Assembly: GCA_936450465.1 (NCBI GenBank)
Contig: OW388300.1
Location: 45,292,358-45,356,357, forward strand
DNA length: 64,000 bases
Source: Gibbula magus
Lineage: Eukaryota > Mollusca > Gastropoda > Trochida > Trochidae
Direction: 5' to 3'
Every line of letters starts with the position of its first letter. Position 1 is the stretch's first letter. Shown here in pieces: positions 33,765 through 46,300 of the stretch. The notes under the pieces were generated by a model. It was not told the DNA's origin and made no database searches. It saw only the letters and a program-made list of their open reading frames with translations. The position numbers were made by a program, and so were the translations under genes.

Positions 33765-34095
33765 GAGAGTGCATGTGGTGTGGAACTATTCAGTGTTATA
33801 GGTAGATTTGTTGGTATCATGCTACTTTGAGAGTTCAGACAGCAAAATTGTTGACCATTCTATCATTGTACCATATTTAAAACGATACGTGGAGTGTTCA
33901 GGTAACACCACATCAGTCAGATCACTTGAACTACCTTCGAACGCCCATTTTAATGTGAACACCTTATAAAATTGCCGCTCAAAGGGAAATCGACTCGCAT
34001 GGCTTAACCGAACAATGTACATTATTATTTAGCCATTGATAGCACTTATATACCTTTTCGTGAGATGACTTTATTTCACTAAGAAAAACATGCGA
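33765..34095 (+). repeat. Dispersed repeat D, copy 1
   Basis: Shares with 54598-55040 the phrases GTGGAACTATTCAGT, AAATTGTTGACCATTC, TCATTGTACCATATT, AGTCAGATCACTTGAACTACC and TCGCATGGCTTAACCGA, in the same orientation. No coding frame is conserved between the copies. Confidence 0.8.
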
Positions 34096-34187
34096 CACCA
34101 CCTTATACCAAAAGCACGATTTGCACTTTCAATAAAAAAAACACGCTTTTATGTCATCGACATGATTAGTTACGGCGCCTCGGTCTC

Positions 34188-34285
34188 CATCCTCGATAAT
34201 CCAGCACTATTGTTCCGATAAATCTACACACAAGCGCGCTTGTGTGTAGATTTATCGGAACAATAGCGCTGGATTATCGAGGATG
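34188..34285. mobile_element. Palindromic Mutator-like MITE, family M5 (copy 2) with 9-bp target duplication
   Basis: 98-bp near-perfect palindrome from CATCCTCGATAATCCAGC to GCTGGATTATCGAGGATG, with the centre ACACACAAGCGCGCTTGTGTG intact (the first copy has lost about 12 bases there). It is flanked by an exact 9-bp direct repeat CTCGGTCTC (34179-34187 and 34286-34294). Confidence 0.9.
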
Positions 34286-34920
34286 CTCGGTCTCCAATTG
34301 CACAATTTTGTCTATACCCTGACAATGTCACCGAATTCACTTTGACGTCGTTTGCCCAAGCGGTGAGTGCACGTGCAGTCCGTGTTGCTGACGGTTTCTT
34401 TCACTGATTGACACACATGCTTATAATCAATTTCAGAGCACAATGAGCATCAGAATGAACATGAAAGAAAGAGTCAAAATCTAGGACACTGAATTCACAT
34501 AACCATAATCCAATTATCCAATAAGCCACAGGTTGTTTCACCAATGTTGTTATCATCATCAAAACAACCATTTATTGTATTACTATTTCTGCAAATGTTA
34601 ATCAACCTCAGTTTGTCATGGTTAATTATTGTTCTACCAGTGTCTGATGAGTATATATTGATGTCGGGTGTAGAAAAAAAGATGTCACACCAGTTTCACA
34701 ACAAATCGAAGCCAAACGTATCTACCGAGGCTAGTAGGATCGTCTGATATTTGTTAAGCAACTCCTGAAAAGTTTAGAATATAACGCCTTTTAATAATGA
34801 GATAACTTGCATTGTATGTGGACAATGATGTAAATCTATCAGTGTGTAATGTAATATACTTTTCACAAATAGTGTTTAATTCTAAATCTGTATTGACATT
34901 ATCAATCACTTGGATTGTAG

Positions 34921-36174
34921 CTAATGCCTCGTTTACACTAGACCACGATTAGGCCACGATTACACCGACCTGATACGATCCGATTATCGCAGTAGATCTT
35001 TATGATCGTGCCACTTTTTATTTATGTTTTCGTTTTTGAACGTTCTGTTACGTTTTGATACGTTGCAATTCGACCTAGTACGCATTAGTACGAGTTAATA
35101 TCCGACGTGTTGCCCTTCAGAGAAGATGTGTTACGAATGCTTGACGATCTATAGCGACCGTTTACGATCATTACGATTCCATCATACGATCTGTTGCGAT
35201 TTCTTGCGCTTTGATACGTTCACAACGATCTGTTGCCTTTTGTTGCCTTTTATGTGACAATTACGAGCACGAATTACACGATTATTTCTATTGGTATAAG
35301 AAGTACATGTTATGTATATATTGTGTCACTTCATTCAGCGAGTTCAACATGGAGACATGGGATGTTGATGAGGAGGACTGTTTTGTCTGTTTACTTCATG
35401 CCTATATCTGGGCACTTGAACGGGAACACAAAGAAGCACAGGAGACTGAAAACAAACGTAAGAAAGGTAGAAAGTGGTGGTTGAAGCCTTGAAGCCTTTG
35501 CTTTTTTGGGTCCCATGATGTGTCTTGAATGACGATACTTGTAATGCCACTGACAGATCACAATGGTTGTCGCCTGGCAGCGTGAGACAATTTATAGGGA
35601 AAATCCCAACGCAACAGAACGTAGTGCAAAACTTGAGAGCTTTATATATCGTGACAGAGCGTAACAGAGCGAGGTACAGCGTGGTAGAGCGTGAACGGTA
35701 TTCGTAGTACAGCTTGCTAAAACGTCCGTAAACATGCCTATAATGTAGACAACGTGACGCAACGCAGGAGATCGTAAAACAATCGAAACAGAGCGCAATA
35801 CATGTTGTTAGAATCGTGGGGACATTTGAAGTAACATCTTACACGATGTGTTACGATAAGATCGATAAGCTCCATTGCGCTTTTGTGCGCTCTAATACGC
35901 TCTAATGCACTCTGTCCCGATGATAACGCTCTACTACGCCCTACCACGTTCTGAAACGATCACTAAAAAAATCGGCATGATCGTGGCAAAATATTAAACA
36001 TGTTTAATATTTTGGCACGATTATAGAGATGCCTCACGATCATTGAGATCCATTGCGATCACCACGATTTCTATCTACGCTCCCCCACGCTTCATAAGTT
36101 GAGTTGCGATTTTAAAAAAAATATTGAATCGTGGCCATCGTGGCCTTATCGTGGTCTAGTGTAAACGAGGCATT
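34921..36174. mobile_element. PIF/Harbinger-like element, about 1.25 kb, with a transposase N-terminal remnant
   Basis: Terminal inverted repeats of about 38 bp: left CTAATGCCTCGTTTACAC.., right ..GTGTAAACGAGGCATTAG, extending through TAGACCACGAT and GGCCACGAT. The interior has dense degenerate ACGATC / GTAGAGCGT repeats. A short frame from the ATG at 35350 reads METWDVDEEDCFVCLLHAY and ends in KKGRKWWLKP; a basic RKWW-type segment is typical of the start of Harbinger transposases. The DDE domain is absent, so the element cannot move alone. The expected 3-bp duplication is not clear: the outermost bases read TAA left and TTA right. Confidence 0.6.
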
Positions 36175-36280
36175 AGAGGAACTCGGAAGGTTCTGTGAAT
36201 CGCTCTGTGATTTGGAAATGTTGATTGGTGTCACCACGATGAGTCAACAAATTGTGGCATCTTTAATGGACATCCTGAAA

Positions 36281-36445
36281 GTTGATATGTTGAAGAATGA
36301 CGAACTGTTTATGGATATGTACATAACTTCTGTATTTTGTGTAGGCGAGATTTCGACATATATACTTGTGTCTTTCTCATCGTACAAGTCGCCTACACAA
36401 AATATAGAAGTTTTATATCCATAAAATAGTTCTTCATTCTTCAAT
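36281..36445. repeat. Inverted duplication, about 60-bp arms
   Basis: TTGAAGAATGACGAACTG..TATGGATATG..TTTTGTGTAGGCGA (about 36289-36346) is mirrored by TCGCCTACACAAAATATAG..ATATCCATAAAATAGTTC (about 36388-36443). Both strands are open in overlapping frames because of the mirror symmetry. It may be the stem of a degenerate foldback element. Confidence 0.75.
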
Positions 36446-36607
36446 CGGGTTATGGTATTCCAAACGCATGTTTATGGCGATTGTGTAATTTTTCAAGTGT
36501 TTCCATATATCCACTATAAAGTCTGCCGATATTGGATTTGAACCGTATTTATCAATTATTACTATTTCGGTTTATTGGATAACTTTATCTCAGTTCCGGT
36601 CACAAAA

Positions 36608-37086
36608 AATTGAGGATACCCAATATCCTACGATAAACAATGTATATAAGAGTATCCACACCCCATATACCAATTGAGGATACCCAATATCTGACGATAA
36701 ACAAGGTATATAAGAGTATCCACACCCCATATACCAATTGAGGATACCCAATATCTTACGATAAACAAGGTATATAAGAGTATCCACACCCCATATACCA
36801 ATTGAGGATACCCAATATCTGACGATAAACAAGGTATATAAGAGTATCCACACCCCATATACCAATTGAGGATACCCAATATCTGACGATAAACAAGGTA
36901 TATAAGAGTATCCACACCCCATATACCAATTGAGGATACCCAATATCTGACGATAAACAAGGTATATAAGAGTATCCACACCCCATATACCAATTGAGGA
37001 TACCCAACATACAAATAGTCTATTTGTATATGGGGTGGATACTCTTATATACATTGTTTATCGTAAGATATTGGGTATCCTCAATT
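36608..37086. repeat. 64-bp tandem array ending in an inverted copy
   Basis: Six direct units start at 36608, 36672, 36736, 36800, 36864 and 36928, each beginning AATTGAGGATACCC and ending CACCCCATATACC. A partial seventh at 36992 turns around at a small palindrome (ACAAATAGTCTATTTGT) into one inverted unit at 37025-37086 that ends GGGTATCCTCAATT. The whole therefore has matching inverted ends. The minus strand is open in all three frames across the array, which is a by-product of a stop-free 64-bp unit and not evidence of a protein. Confidence 0.96.
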
Positions 37087-37470
37087 TCCCCTGGTTCCGG
37101 TAATCCAATTATTGAAGAGGGTAGGAAGTACAAGCTAGAGAGAAGCGAGAGACTGTGTCGCTTTTGTGTGATCCCTTGTATTGAATGTGAGTATCATTTT
37201 GTTTAATTTGCCCATACTATGCTCAATTACGACAGGATATTTTACCCATGTACAATATTATAGAGTCGTCGTTAGAGGAATTTGAACAAATAATGTTAAT
37301 CTCTTCTCATCAACAAACTGTTAATGTATTTCTTGGAATGAAAACTCTAAAGTTATACTTTGATAATATTGCTGTTTCATGGTGAATGTTGTTATATTTT
37401 ATAAAGCTTGTATCACTTTGTATCACCATTTATGTATTTGTATAATGTCTTGCATGTAAATATGATTGAC

Positions 37471-37483
37471 CCCCCCCAAGGTG

Positions 37484-37514
<31 letters not shown>
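37471..37514. repeat. Poly-C tract
   Basis: Two C runs, a short one then one of about 30 bases. Such a run is hard to sequence, so its length is uncertain. Confidence 0.9.
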
Positions 37515-39500
37515 TTTTCAGTGAGTGAACCAACCCGCTTCGAAAATGTACCTTAACTTGTGAGCCATTAACCTATACACATGTTTTATCTTTTTCATTT
37601 TACTTTAGTTCAAAAAAGTAAAAAAAAAATGAGCGTGGCTCACTAATACCCCCGACTGCTAAAGTTTGACATTTTTTATTTTACTCATAAGAGAGAGGTG
37701 TCTGTAAACCTAAGGATCGATAAGCTATGAAATGTAATTGCTAATATTAAACTGTTTGTGAAAAGGGTAGGACAAGTCTTGATCTTCGTGTCAAAAAGGT
37801 GGTAAAAAAGTAAAAATAGGAATAATAGTAACTTGAAAAGGTATGGGTAACATAATACACTACTGCTATTACCACTGATTTCAACTTTATTTTGGAAATT
37901 AATCCATCTTAAGGCCAGATTTATTTTTTGGTTTACGGATTTTTAACAAGAATTGCAACGTCGGTAGGTAGGGGGAAAAAAAGGATTCAATATTATTTTT
38001 CGCAAAGTTACTTTCACTAAAAGTAGGCCGGTTAAGAAAATATCACTGCTTTAAAAGCTGTTTGTTGTTGGTTTAATAATGTTTGCTTACAGTTTTCCTC
38101 TGACAGGTTATATGTCAAAACAGATGTTAAGTATTAACTTGACAAAACTGTCACTTGTATGTTGATTAATTTTCTTCAAAATGTTCATAAAATGCAAATG
38201 AACTATTAAACAAGTTTAAAATAGTACACTATTGAATATTCTGAAAAATATGTCAAATCTAAAGAAAATGGAAAATTTCTGTTTTAAGTATATATTGAAT
38301 AATTATTATTTGGAAATAATTAAATAAAAGGTTACTTTTAGAAACCTGTCTATTTTAGCCATCTTTGTACAGGCCTATATAATGACATATGACACTAATA
38401 AACTAATACCCTTCTATATGAAAACACCTTAGAATTATGTGTAGAAAATTACAAAATTCTAATCCAAAAAAGCTTTATTTGTGCAGTGTAGTCATCGAAA
38501 TCCATTTACAAATTCCTAAAATAAACCATTATTTAATCAAAACGTTGGCCTTCAAACAGATTTCATCACTTTCGTTCTATTTATAGAATTCTCCCACCAA
38601 ACGGACTACACTATTAAGGAATAGGGGAGGCAGGTTGTTAGTGCATTTCTTAGTACCCTGTCAAAATCTGTTTACATGATTTATGAAATTTACGACATAA
38701 ACTAAGCTCATTGGGAACTTTTATTTTAAGCAAAATTTTGATTTAAAAAAATCCTCTCTCAAGCCAAAAAGATCGGCCCTATCAATATGCCATCATCATT
38801 TACTGTCAAAGCACTGAGTTTGTCGATTACCTGTATGTTGTCAGATGCAAGATTTTATTAGTTGAAATGCCCTATTTGTACAAATGGAAAGGTTGTGTCA
38901 GTATATTGTATTTATATTTATTCAGTATTTTATAAATATGGTCGGCGGTAATTTAAAAAGGGCAAATTTGAATTTAATTTGTTCAGCAAAATTGAGGGTC
39001 GGGGATCTGTAAACCAAGTAAAAAAAGTGTGGCCTAATGATTCATTCGAGTGACTTTAAACAACAGGTACATGGAAGCACACCCCTGTAAGCACAGTGAG
39101 GGATTTACAGCAGTTTATGGCTGAAAGGAAATAAAATTTAACTTTTCCCAAAATATAACCAGTGGAAATATAAAATAGTAAAACCAACAAGAACACAGAA
39201 GTAGCTTTTGATGAAAGTTACATGAAAAATAAAATGATGATGTCAACAAATCACAACACAGAAGTAAACTAGTGTCCAAAAGAAACGATACCACGTCTTT
39301 GAGCGACCATTACAGGAAAACTTAACGACAAAGAAATCTAGAATTGGTATTATTCTTTTGAGATTTCGTTCATTTAACATGTGTACAAAATTCATTTCAA
39401 TCAGTACTTTGCATTCAATTGTACAGGTCTGTATTGACGTGAGGGGTCTGAAAATGAAAATTTCATTCACACAAATGACTGAGACAAATGTTGAAAATGT
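37515..39500. other. AT-rich intergenic DNA, nothing recognised
   Basis: No credible exon, tandem repeat or inverted pair was seen over about 2 kb. Confidence 0.5.
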
Positions 39501-39534
39501 CAAAAGAGGCGTCACTAAGTCACATTTGTATTCG

Positions 39535-40235
39535 GTATGTCCATCCCGAGCGTCAGAACAGGCAAGTACACGTCTATGGGTTGATAACGTCAGACGTCGG
39601 ATGACGTCAGAAGATAAGCTTTGTCATTCATCAAGGAGGCAATGGGCTGACTTGATGGACGCAAGTCAGAGCATAAAGATCACTAATTCTTCGATACACA
39701 CGCTGTCTACCATTGTTCTTGAAGATGCAAAATCTGCTCCCATATGAGAGCATGGTCATTGCTCAGTCTCTCTGTTACCAACGTTGAATTCGTCTGTTAG
39801 TTTACTCGTTGTTGACGCATCAGGAACGTTTTGTGGTATTGGCGACGTGTTCAGATATCATGCGTCTTTAATCTCTTTTACCTAGTTTGTCTGCTAATCA
39901 CGTGTCTCAGTGACGTCTTTGACGTTAACGTCGTAATGATGAATGGGTTTCAGAGATGAAATATCCGGATGTGGTGTCTTCAATAAGCGTTATCACCTTC
40001 TTCTCGACCTGCATGATGTCCGATCTCTATCACGTAACCGTTGCGTTAAACTGGTGACTGCTATGCGCGCGCAACCGAACCTTCTGGCGTCGTCGGCGTG
40101 TGAGACTCGCTATGTGACAATTCCAACGGCTCTCTCACTCTCAATGACTGTCAAAACCGATACTTTCTTGTGTGCTTTTTGTTGCTTTGATACCAACGTG
40201 TATGGTCAGACGTTTTATACACTTTATCTGCAGTT
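39535..40235. promoter_or_regulatory. GC-richer island with clustered CRE/ATF-like sites
   Basis: The base composition rises above the flanks and CpG is frequent. CRE-like motifs cluster: AACGTCAGACG and GATGACGTCAG near 39587-39610, CAGTGACGTC, TTGACGTTAACGTCG near 39909-39934. Two longish open frames cross it but have no domain. A regulatory island or an unannotated promoter is possible; nothing here proves it. Confidence 0.3.
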
Positions 40236-40369
40236 GCAAACTATGCTACCTAAAATAATGTCATTCTCACAAAGTGCACCATTTCTTCGGATGTGATAAA
40301 ATGTTCTCGGTATTTTCGGTTGAATACACTTCATTTGGGATTTGGGATACGTAAAACAATGTGTGCATA

Positions 40370-40880
40370 CGAAGAAAATCACTTTCTAAAAAGATAATTT
40401 AAAAAATAGATGGTATCGTTTCTTTTGGACACTAGTTTAGCTTCATTCATTCTAGCTCCGAATATGATGAAGTAAAAAAATACAAAAAATCGCCAAAAAT
40501 TCCAAAATTCACCAAATCGTGTTACATTTTGCCATGCACCTCTCCTAGTGGTGAAGAAGACATGTGCCAAATTTGAAAACGATGAGATGAATAATTTTTC
40601 TGTAATCGATCGGACAAAAAATGCTCAGAATATAACTAAGTTTTAAAAAAAATTAAAATTCGCCAAAAAAAACAAAAAACTCACCAATTCCGTTTAAATT
40701 TCGAAGTGCACCTCTCCTAGTGGTGAAGAAGACATCTGCCAATTTTGAAAAGGATGAATGAATAGTTTTTTCTGTAATCGATCGGACAAAAATTGTCTTC
40801 GGACGGAAGGACGGACAGAAGGACGGAATCACTGGTATTACTATATACCCTGACCTTTTTAGGTCGGGGGTATAATTATG
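40370..40880 (-). mobile_element. Hairpin + GTCC + tandem-monomer element (minus strand)
   Basis: On the minus strand it opens with the hairpin CCCCGACCTAAAAAGGTCAGG (at about 40850-40868), then GTCCTTCTGTCCGTCCTTCC, then two tandem monomers of 172 bp. On the plus strand each monomer contains GCACCTCTCCTAGTGGTGAA, AGAAGACAT and TGTAATCGATCGGACAAAA (40536 and 40708). Same build as 25635 and 61981 with different monomer sequence. Confidence 0.68.
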
Positions 40881-41567
40881 TAAATCGGCGACTACCGATG
40901 AACATAATCAAAACTACATAGACAACACCGATGACCATATATAATGTAACAAATATACAACAACGCGTGGTAATTTAAAGAAAACAAAATCCCATTTCCA
41001 TTACAGAAGAACGAAATTCCAAACAACGAAAATAAAGTAGATATGGTTTGATTAAATTATTTTATTTCATAACAAGTTTACAATTGTGTAAATAAAACTT
41101 TAAAACAATATTGCACTTATATGTAAACATAAATCAAATCTGTAAAAAAAGGTTGTTGTTTGTGTCCCAGCTGAAACTCATCTTGTAATGTAGGAAGGGA
41201 ACATGTCATACTGGTATTGGCAATAATAATGTACGTGTTGGGGGAAATCGTACAAAGTAAAGTTTACAATCGTACAATCACGTTGTTTCAACCTCACACG
41301 TTGTGTTTACATTGCAGTGGGTCGGTTTCAGAGTCAAAGTGTATCGAAGTGTCGTATCTTCAAAATAAATCTTAATCTTTCACAGATATGTATGTTCAAT
41401 TACCCAGGTCTCCAAGCAATGGTTACAGTTTAGCTCTCCACGCTAGGACCAGAGGACTGGCGCCCATATTGACGGAACATCCATCCCCCGTCTATAGTCT
41501 GACAACTTCACACAGTCACTCAGTGTCAACGGAAACACGCAGTCATAGTGTGGAGTTTGGGTACTCA

Positions 41568-41573
41568 TTTATT
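41568..41573 (-). terminator. Candidate polyadenylation signal of the bHLH gene
   Basis: AATAAA on the minus strand about 245 bases beyond the bHLH stop codon. It is the first AATAAA in the 3' flank. Confidence 0.4.
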
Positions 41574-41816
41574 ATGAGTATTCACTCGTATCTCATGGTG
41601 ATTTCTGAATTCAAACTTGCTGTTGTTCACCCAAGGGATCCATAAAATGTATACATGCAATCCCCCCTTCAAAGAAAGTCGTCTCGTGGTGGTCATATAG
41701 TGACATCTATGTGGGGTGTACATTGGTATGTCCTTCCTACGAATCCAAATCGAATCCCTCGTGTCTTCGACCACCAAACGTTAAATACCCAATCGGCTTT
41801 CAGTTAGGTCCTACAA

Positions 41817-43366
41817 TCAGTCCTGACTGGGTCTGGCGGCGGAGGGTAACGAGGAGAGGAAGGGGCGCCTCCGGACCCCCAGGTTCTCCCACTTCACCCA
41901 GGACAGGCGGGCAGTCAGGTCTGCAGTAGAAATAGGGATAGAGTCATGTATAGTGATATATGTTACGTCTCTTGAAGTTGCTTGTGTATAGAGATGACAC
42001 ATTTTTATGATCACCTCAACTTCCCTCCGCAAAGCACAACTCGTATCAGTCTTCATCACTGGCTAATTTAAGCCTTGCTGTATTTCATAACTTTCCTGTG
42101 TTAGCGTAGCGGAGCAAACACGTGCAGCATGCGGCTTCGCTAGCTCAGAAGTTAAAGAAATCAGCGAGGCTTAAACTAGTCAGTGACTCAGTGGTGGAGA
42201 CTGGCAAGAGTAGTTTTGCAGAGGGAAGTTGATATCAGCTTGTTGATTTAAAAAACTTATCCCTTACATCGTGTTCGAAAAGGACCTGTACAAACACGCC
42301 GTATTTATGAAAATATAGCAAGTGATCATCGATGAAGTATGCCATCTCTTTATAAAACATGGTTAAGGATATCAATATTTATTGCATCAAAGTACGTGTA
42401 AATATGAGTTAGGAAAACACATAAGGTAAATGATTAAAGTACAATGAGAACTCTAATGATAGGTGCTCCTGTTTTGTCAAATTTCCTAATTTCGATTCAA
42501 AATCCTAATGTAAATACTATATGTTTATTTAATGACTATAAAGACACGTTTATAACCTAGGAAATAAGAGGCCATATACATGATTTTAAAGAATGTAGTT
42601 ACTGTTCACCAATTATAAGGTACTTTCATACTAGGGTGTTATCATATCAGCAATAACAATGTAGGTAATCCCTTACTTTTCCTCCCCATAGCGGCATACC
42701 CTACATAGTATTAAACATTTTTAGATTTTTCTGAAAATCAGCGTTTACGTATAAAACTGAGTGCGCTGATTTAAAAAATCAAATTAAACGGTGGTCACCA
42801 TGCTCAATTTGGAGTAAAGATGGATCTCCCACGTGCACATGACATAGGCATTGTGATTTTAGTTCAAGAATTTCGATTTTTATACCTCTAATACCAGTAA
42901 TAACATTTTGAATGCTGAACATAATGTTGGTTGATGTTCAATTTGTACGCCTAATTTGTTCAGCTTTCTAGTCGAGGAGTTGCTCAAAACAAGCTATTTG
43001 ATGATCCACTAAACATTGCCTGTGAATAAAACTGGAACATCGTATCGAGCATGAATTTTCTAGAAAATATAAGATATATACATGTATAACATTTCAGCCT
43101 GCAATTGGTATTAAAATTAATTAATTAAACTTTGTGAGCGACGACATGTTAAATACATATTTTTTTTGGTCATCCTGTAAACATATTTGTTAGATTCAAC
43201 TTTGAAACAACTAACATGTATTCACATATATTGTATATTAATTTTTCAAAGAAAACTATTTTCCCCAACTGTACCATCTGGTATTACTTATTCCTCAATG
43301 TATTATCTATTTGCTTGCTCAAGTGGAGGCTGATCCATTGACAACTATTGATGCCAAAATTAAACC

Positions 43367-43397
<31 letters not shown>

Positions 43398-46300
43398 TTG
43401 TTTATTTACGTCTCACCATATGTACATTAAAAAGAAATAATACATACAACTATACAGATAAATTATAAATGAACATATGCCACTCCAATGGAGTTATGAG
43501 AGACGATTAAAATATATTGCATGACAATAAAAGAACAATATGGTGTAATTAAAAGGACAATTGGGAATAAAAGACATGGGTAAAAACATGCTGCATTGCA
43601 GTATAGGGCGGTATAAACATCATTAACCATGTGAGATGGAAACAGTGAAAGAAATAAAACTGTCACTGTATGTATAGACTGTTCATGTATACGGATACAG
43701 GTAAGTTAGGCTTCAGGACACGGGGTATACACACATTATTGTCACATTTAGAAAACAAATATAAAATCGATGCCACACTTTACCGTCAACATCACTTTGC
43801 ATTGCTCTGGTGGAAGATGCAAGCCATGTGTTGTTTTATCAAAAATATGTAAGCTAACCGTTAAAATAGTTTAAGCTAACTTAGACATTAAGACAATTCT
43901 ACGGTCTGCCATATTTCATACATAAATTTATATTCAACCATGTCGTTTATCAATTATCAAGTGTTTCAATTAAAGTTCCTTATGGCTTGTCTTTGTTCAT
44001 AACCTTTTCATGTACATTCGTTTTCATTCAAATGTTGGGAGCAGACTTTCCAACGTTTAATAATCGTGCACAAATTCTTTTAACACTTAACTAAATATGT
44101 GTTAAATATTATAAACAGACACGACAAGGCTTAATGGGTACCCATCGCTACTAAGCACCATGTAACTGTATCTCAATGTATACTTCGAATATAGTTCTAC
44201 TGTAAGTAAATGGTTTGTTGGAATGAAAATGTAATTCTCTCGTTATATAGGATATTTTTTTTGTGGAGACGAAATTCGAAATACAATTAATACATGATTA
44301 TAACACAATCCAAATGAAACATAATACTGAGACTCCTATTTTGATGACTTTATATATATTTGACAATTTCAACAATACTAGCGCACATTAATTACACAAC
44401 ATTAAACAATGAGAAGTGAAGTCATTCCGGCGCTATAGGAGCGAGAAAAACTTCGCGACGGCATCGATGTAAAGTTTTATTATCAACAAGTTGTATAAGT
44501 AAAAAAATACAGCGAGTTTTTCATTTAAAGTAATGCAAATGTTAAACAAAACAACAAAATGGCGGATAGTGTCGATAGAACCATCATTTTACGATAACAT
44601 TTAAATAAACATTTTCTCATCATGCTGTATCTAAGTGATCTGTATCAAAATTAAAGAATTGAAAGGCATGTCGACGTAAATTAAATTAAAAAATGAACGC
44701 AATTAACATTCTTTAAAAATATCCATCCATGTGTTTTACTAAGATTAATTGGCTTTTACCAAATTATGTTTAACAATTGATCTTGAAGCATCATATCACT
44801 ACAACTCTTTACTAACAGTCTTACATTCTTAGACTACATTTACTAACATTCTTACATTATTAGACTACATTTACTAACAGTCTTACATTATTAAACTACA
44901 TTTACTAACAGTCTTATTCTTAGACTACATTTCGGATTTCAGCATTAAAACAATAAAATAGTTCCTCTGAATATCGTATTCACGATTAAAATAATCTTAG
45001 TATTCAAAAGGAAAATAAAACGAAGCAATAAAAGATAGTACTCTTATATCATTACATCGTGTTCAGTGTATTAATTGCATGTTATGTGAGCTTGTTCTGT
45101 AAGTAAGGTCAGCTTGTCATTAGCCTGTCGTGTGAATTTCTCAATTTCAGTGCCTGTACTGGAATGTCTTATATTGAATTTTATTAAAATGCTACAATAG
45201 TCTTCCATGTCCCTAAATTTATGAGTTCACCACAAACTTTATTCCCTGATTGATTAATAAGGAATCCATTAAGTGCCAAATATGTTACTCTTATTTTACA
45301 CTTAACATCATACGAATACATTATTTCAAAATGACAAACAAAGTTACTCTAATTTTACACTTTACATCATAAGTATACATTATTTCAAAATGACACACAA
45401 TTGTCAGATACAGTGTAAATGTCACATAATTTATATTATAAATTGGTTCGCCAAAAAGCTTCTTCCCTTGTGATAAATCCTTGTTTCATTTCGTTATAGA
45501 TTAATAAACAATCCATTAAGTGTCATTTATGTTTCTCTTATTTTAGACTTTATACATGTTGCAATCATAAACTGGGAAAATATGCCATCCTAAGTTCAAT
45601 ACTCATCAGTTTTCTGTGTATGTAACTCAAGTGCAAAAGAAACGTCACCATATATAAAATACAAGATTTTGATCCATGATAAATACGACTGAAAGTGAGT
45701 TAGACCAGGTCTTCATACAGAAGCAAACTAAACTCAATTTGAAGTTTCAAAACATTATCTGTTCATATTTCTGTAAAACACACGTTTAAAGAAATGATCA
45801 TTTTGGAATCTCCTTAGCTAGACGCAATAGGAGAGTTGAAATGGGCTTTTGAGTTTGTATTATGACGTCATACAGTAAAGAACCGTCCTAGTCCAAGGAG
45901 GTTATTTGTGTCGATATTATCTTGTCATAATTAAATTTGAACATTTTAAACTTTTTAACCTAAATGCCAAACATTCTGACCAAAGACCAATTTGAAAGAG
46001 CGATTATTACACCCCAAGTGTATTGAACAGACATACAAATAAAAGTATCACACTTTGATGTATGAAATTGTGACTATTTCTTTACAAAAACATGTGGCTA
46101 TCATATACATTAAAATCTGCATTTTCCGACAGAAGTAATTCGTTTTTTTAAATATTGTGTGTTTTCTTTCGCACGTCAGTTTAGGAATAAGAAATGTGTT
46201 ACTGTACATTGTACAGTGGCTTTTAGGAGCATTTAGAAGTTGGACTAACGCCGACGAAGGTAAAGTAACATTCGTTCACATACTGCCGAGGGAGAAAACT

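Noticed and set aside
36590..37054. Minus-strand proteins of 128-154 residues
   Set aside because: All three frames are open over the 64-bp array, which is expected of a stop-free unit and not of a gene.
37471..37514. G-quadruplex element
   Set aside because: The run is a plain homopolymer of uncertain length; no regulatory context supports a functional call.
39943..40296. 117-residue plus-strand protein
   Set aside because: No domain, no splice or promoter context; frame length is explained by the GC-richer island.
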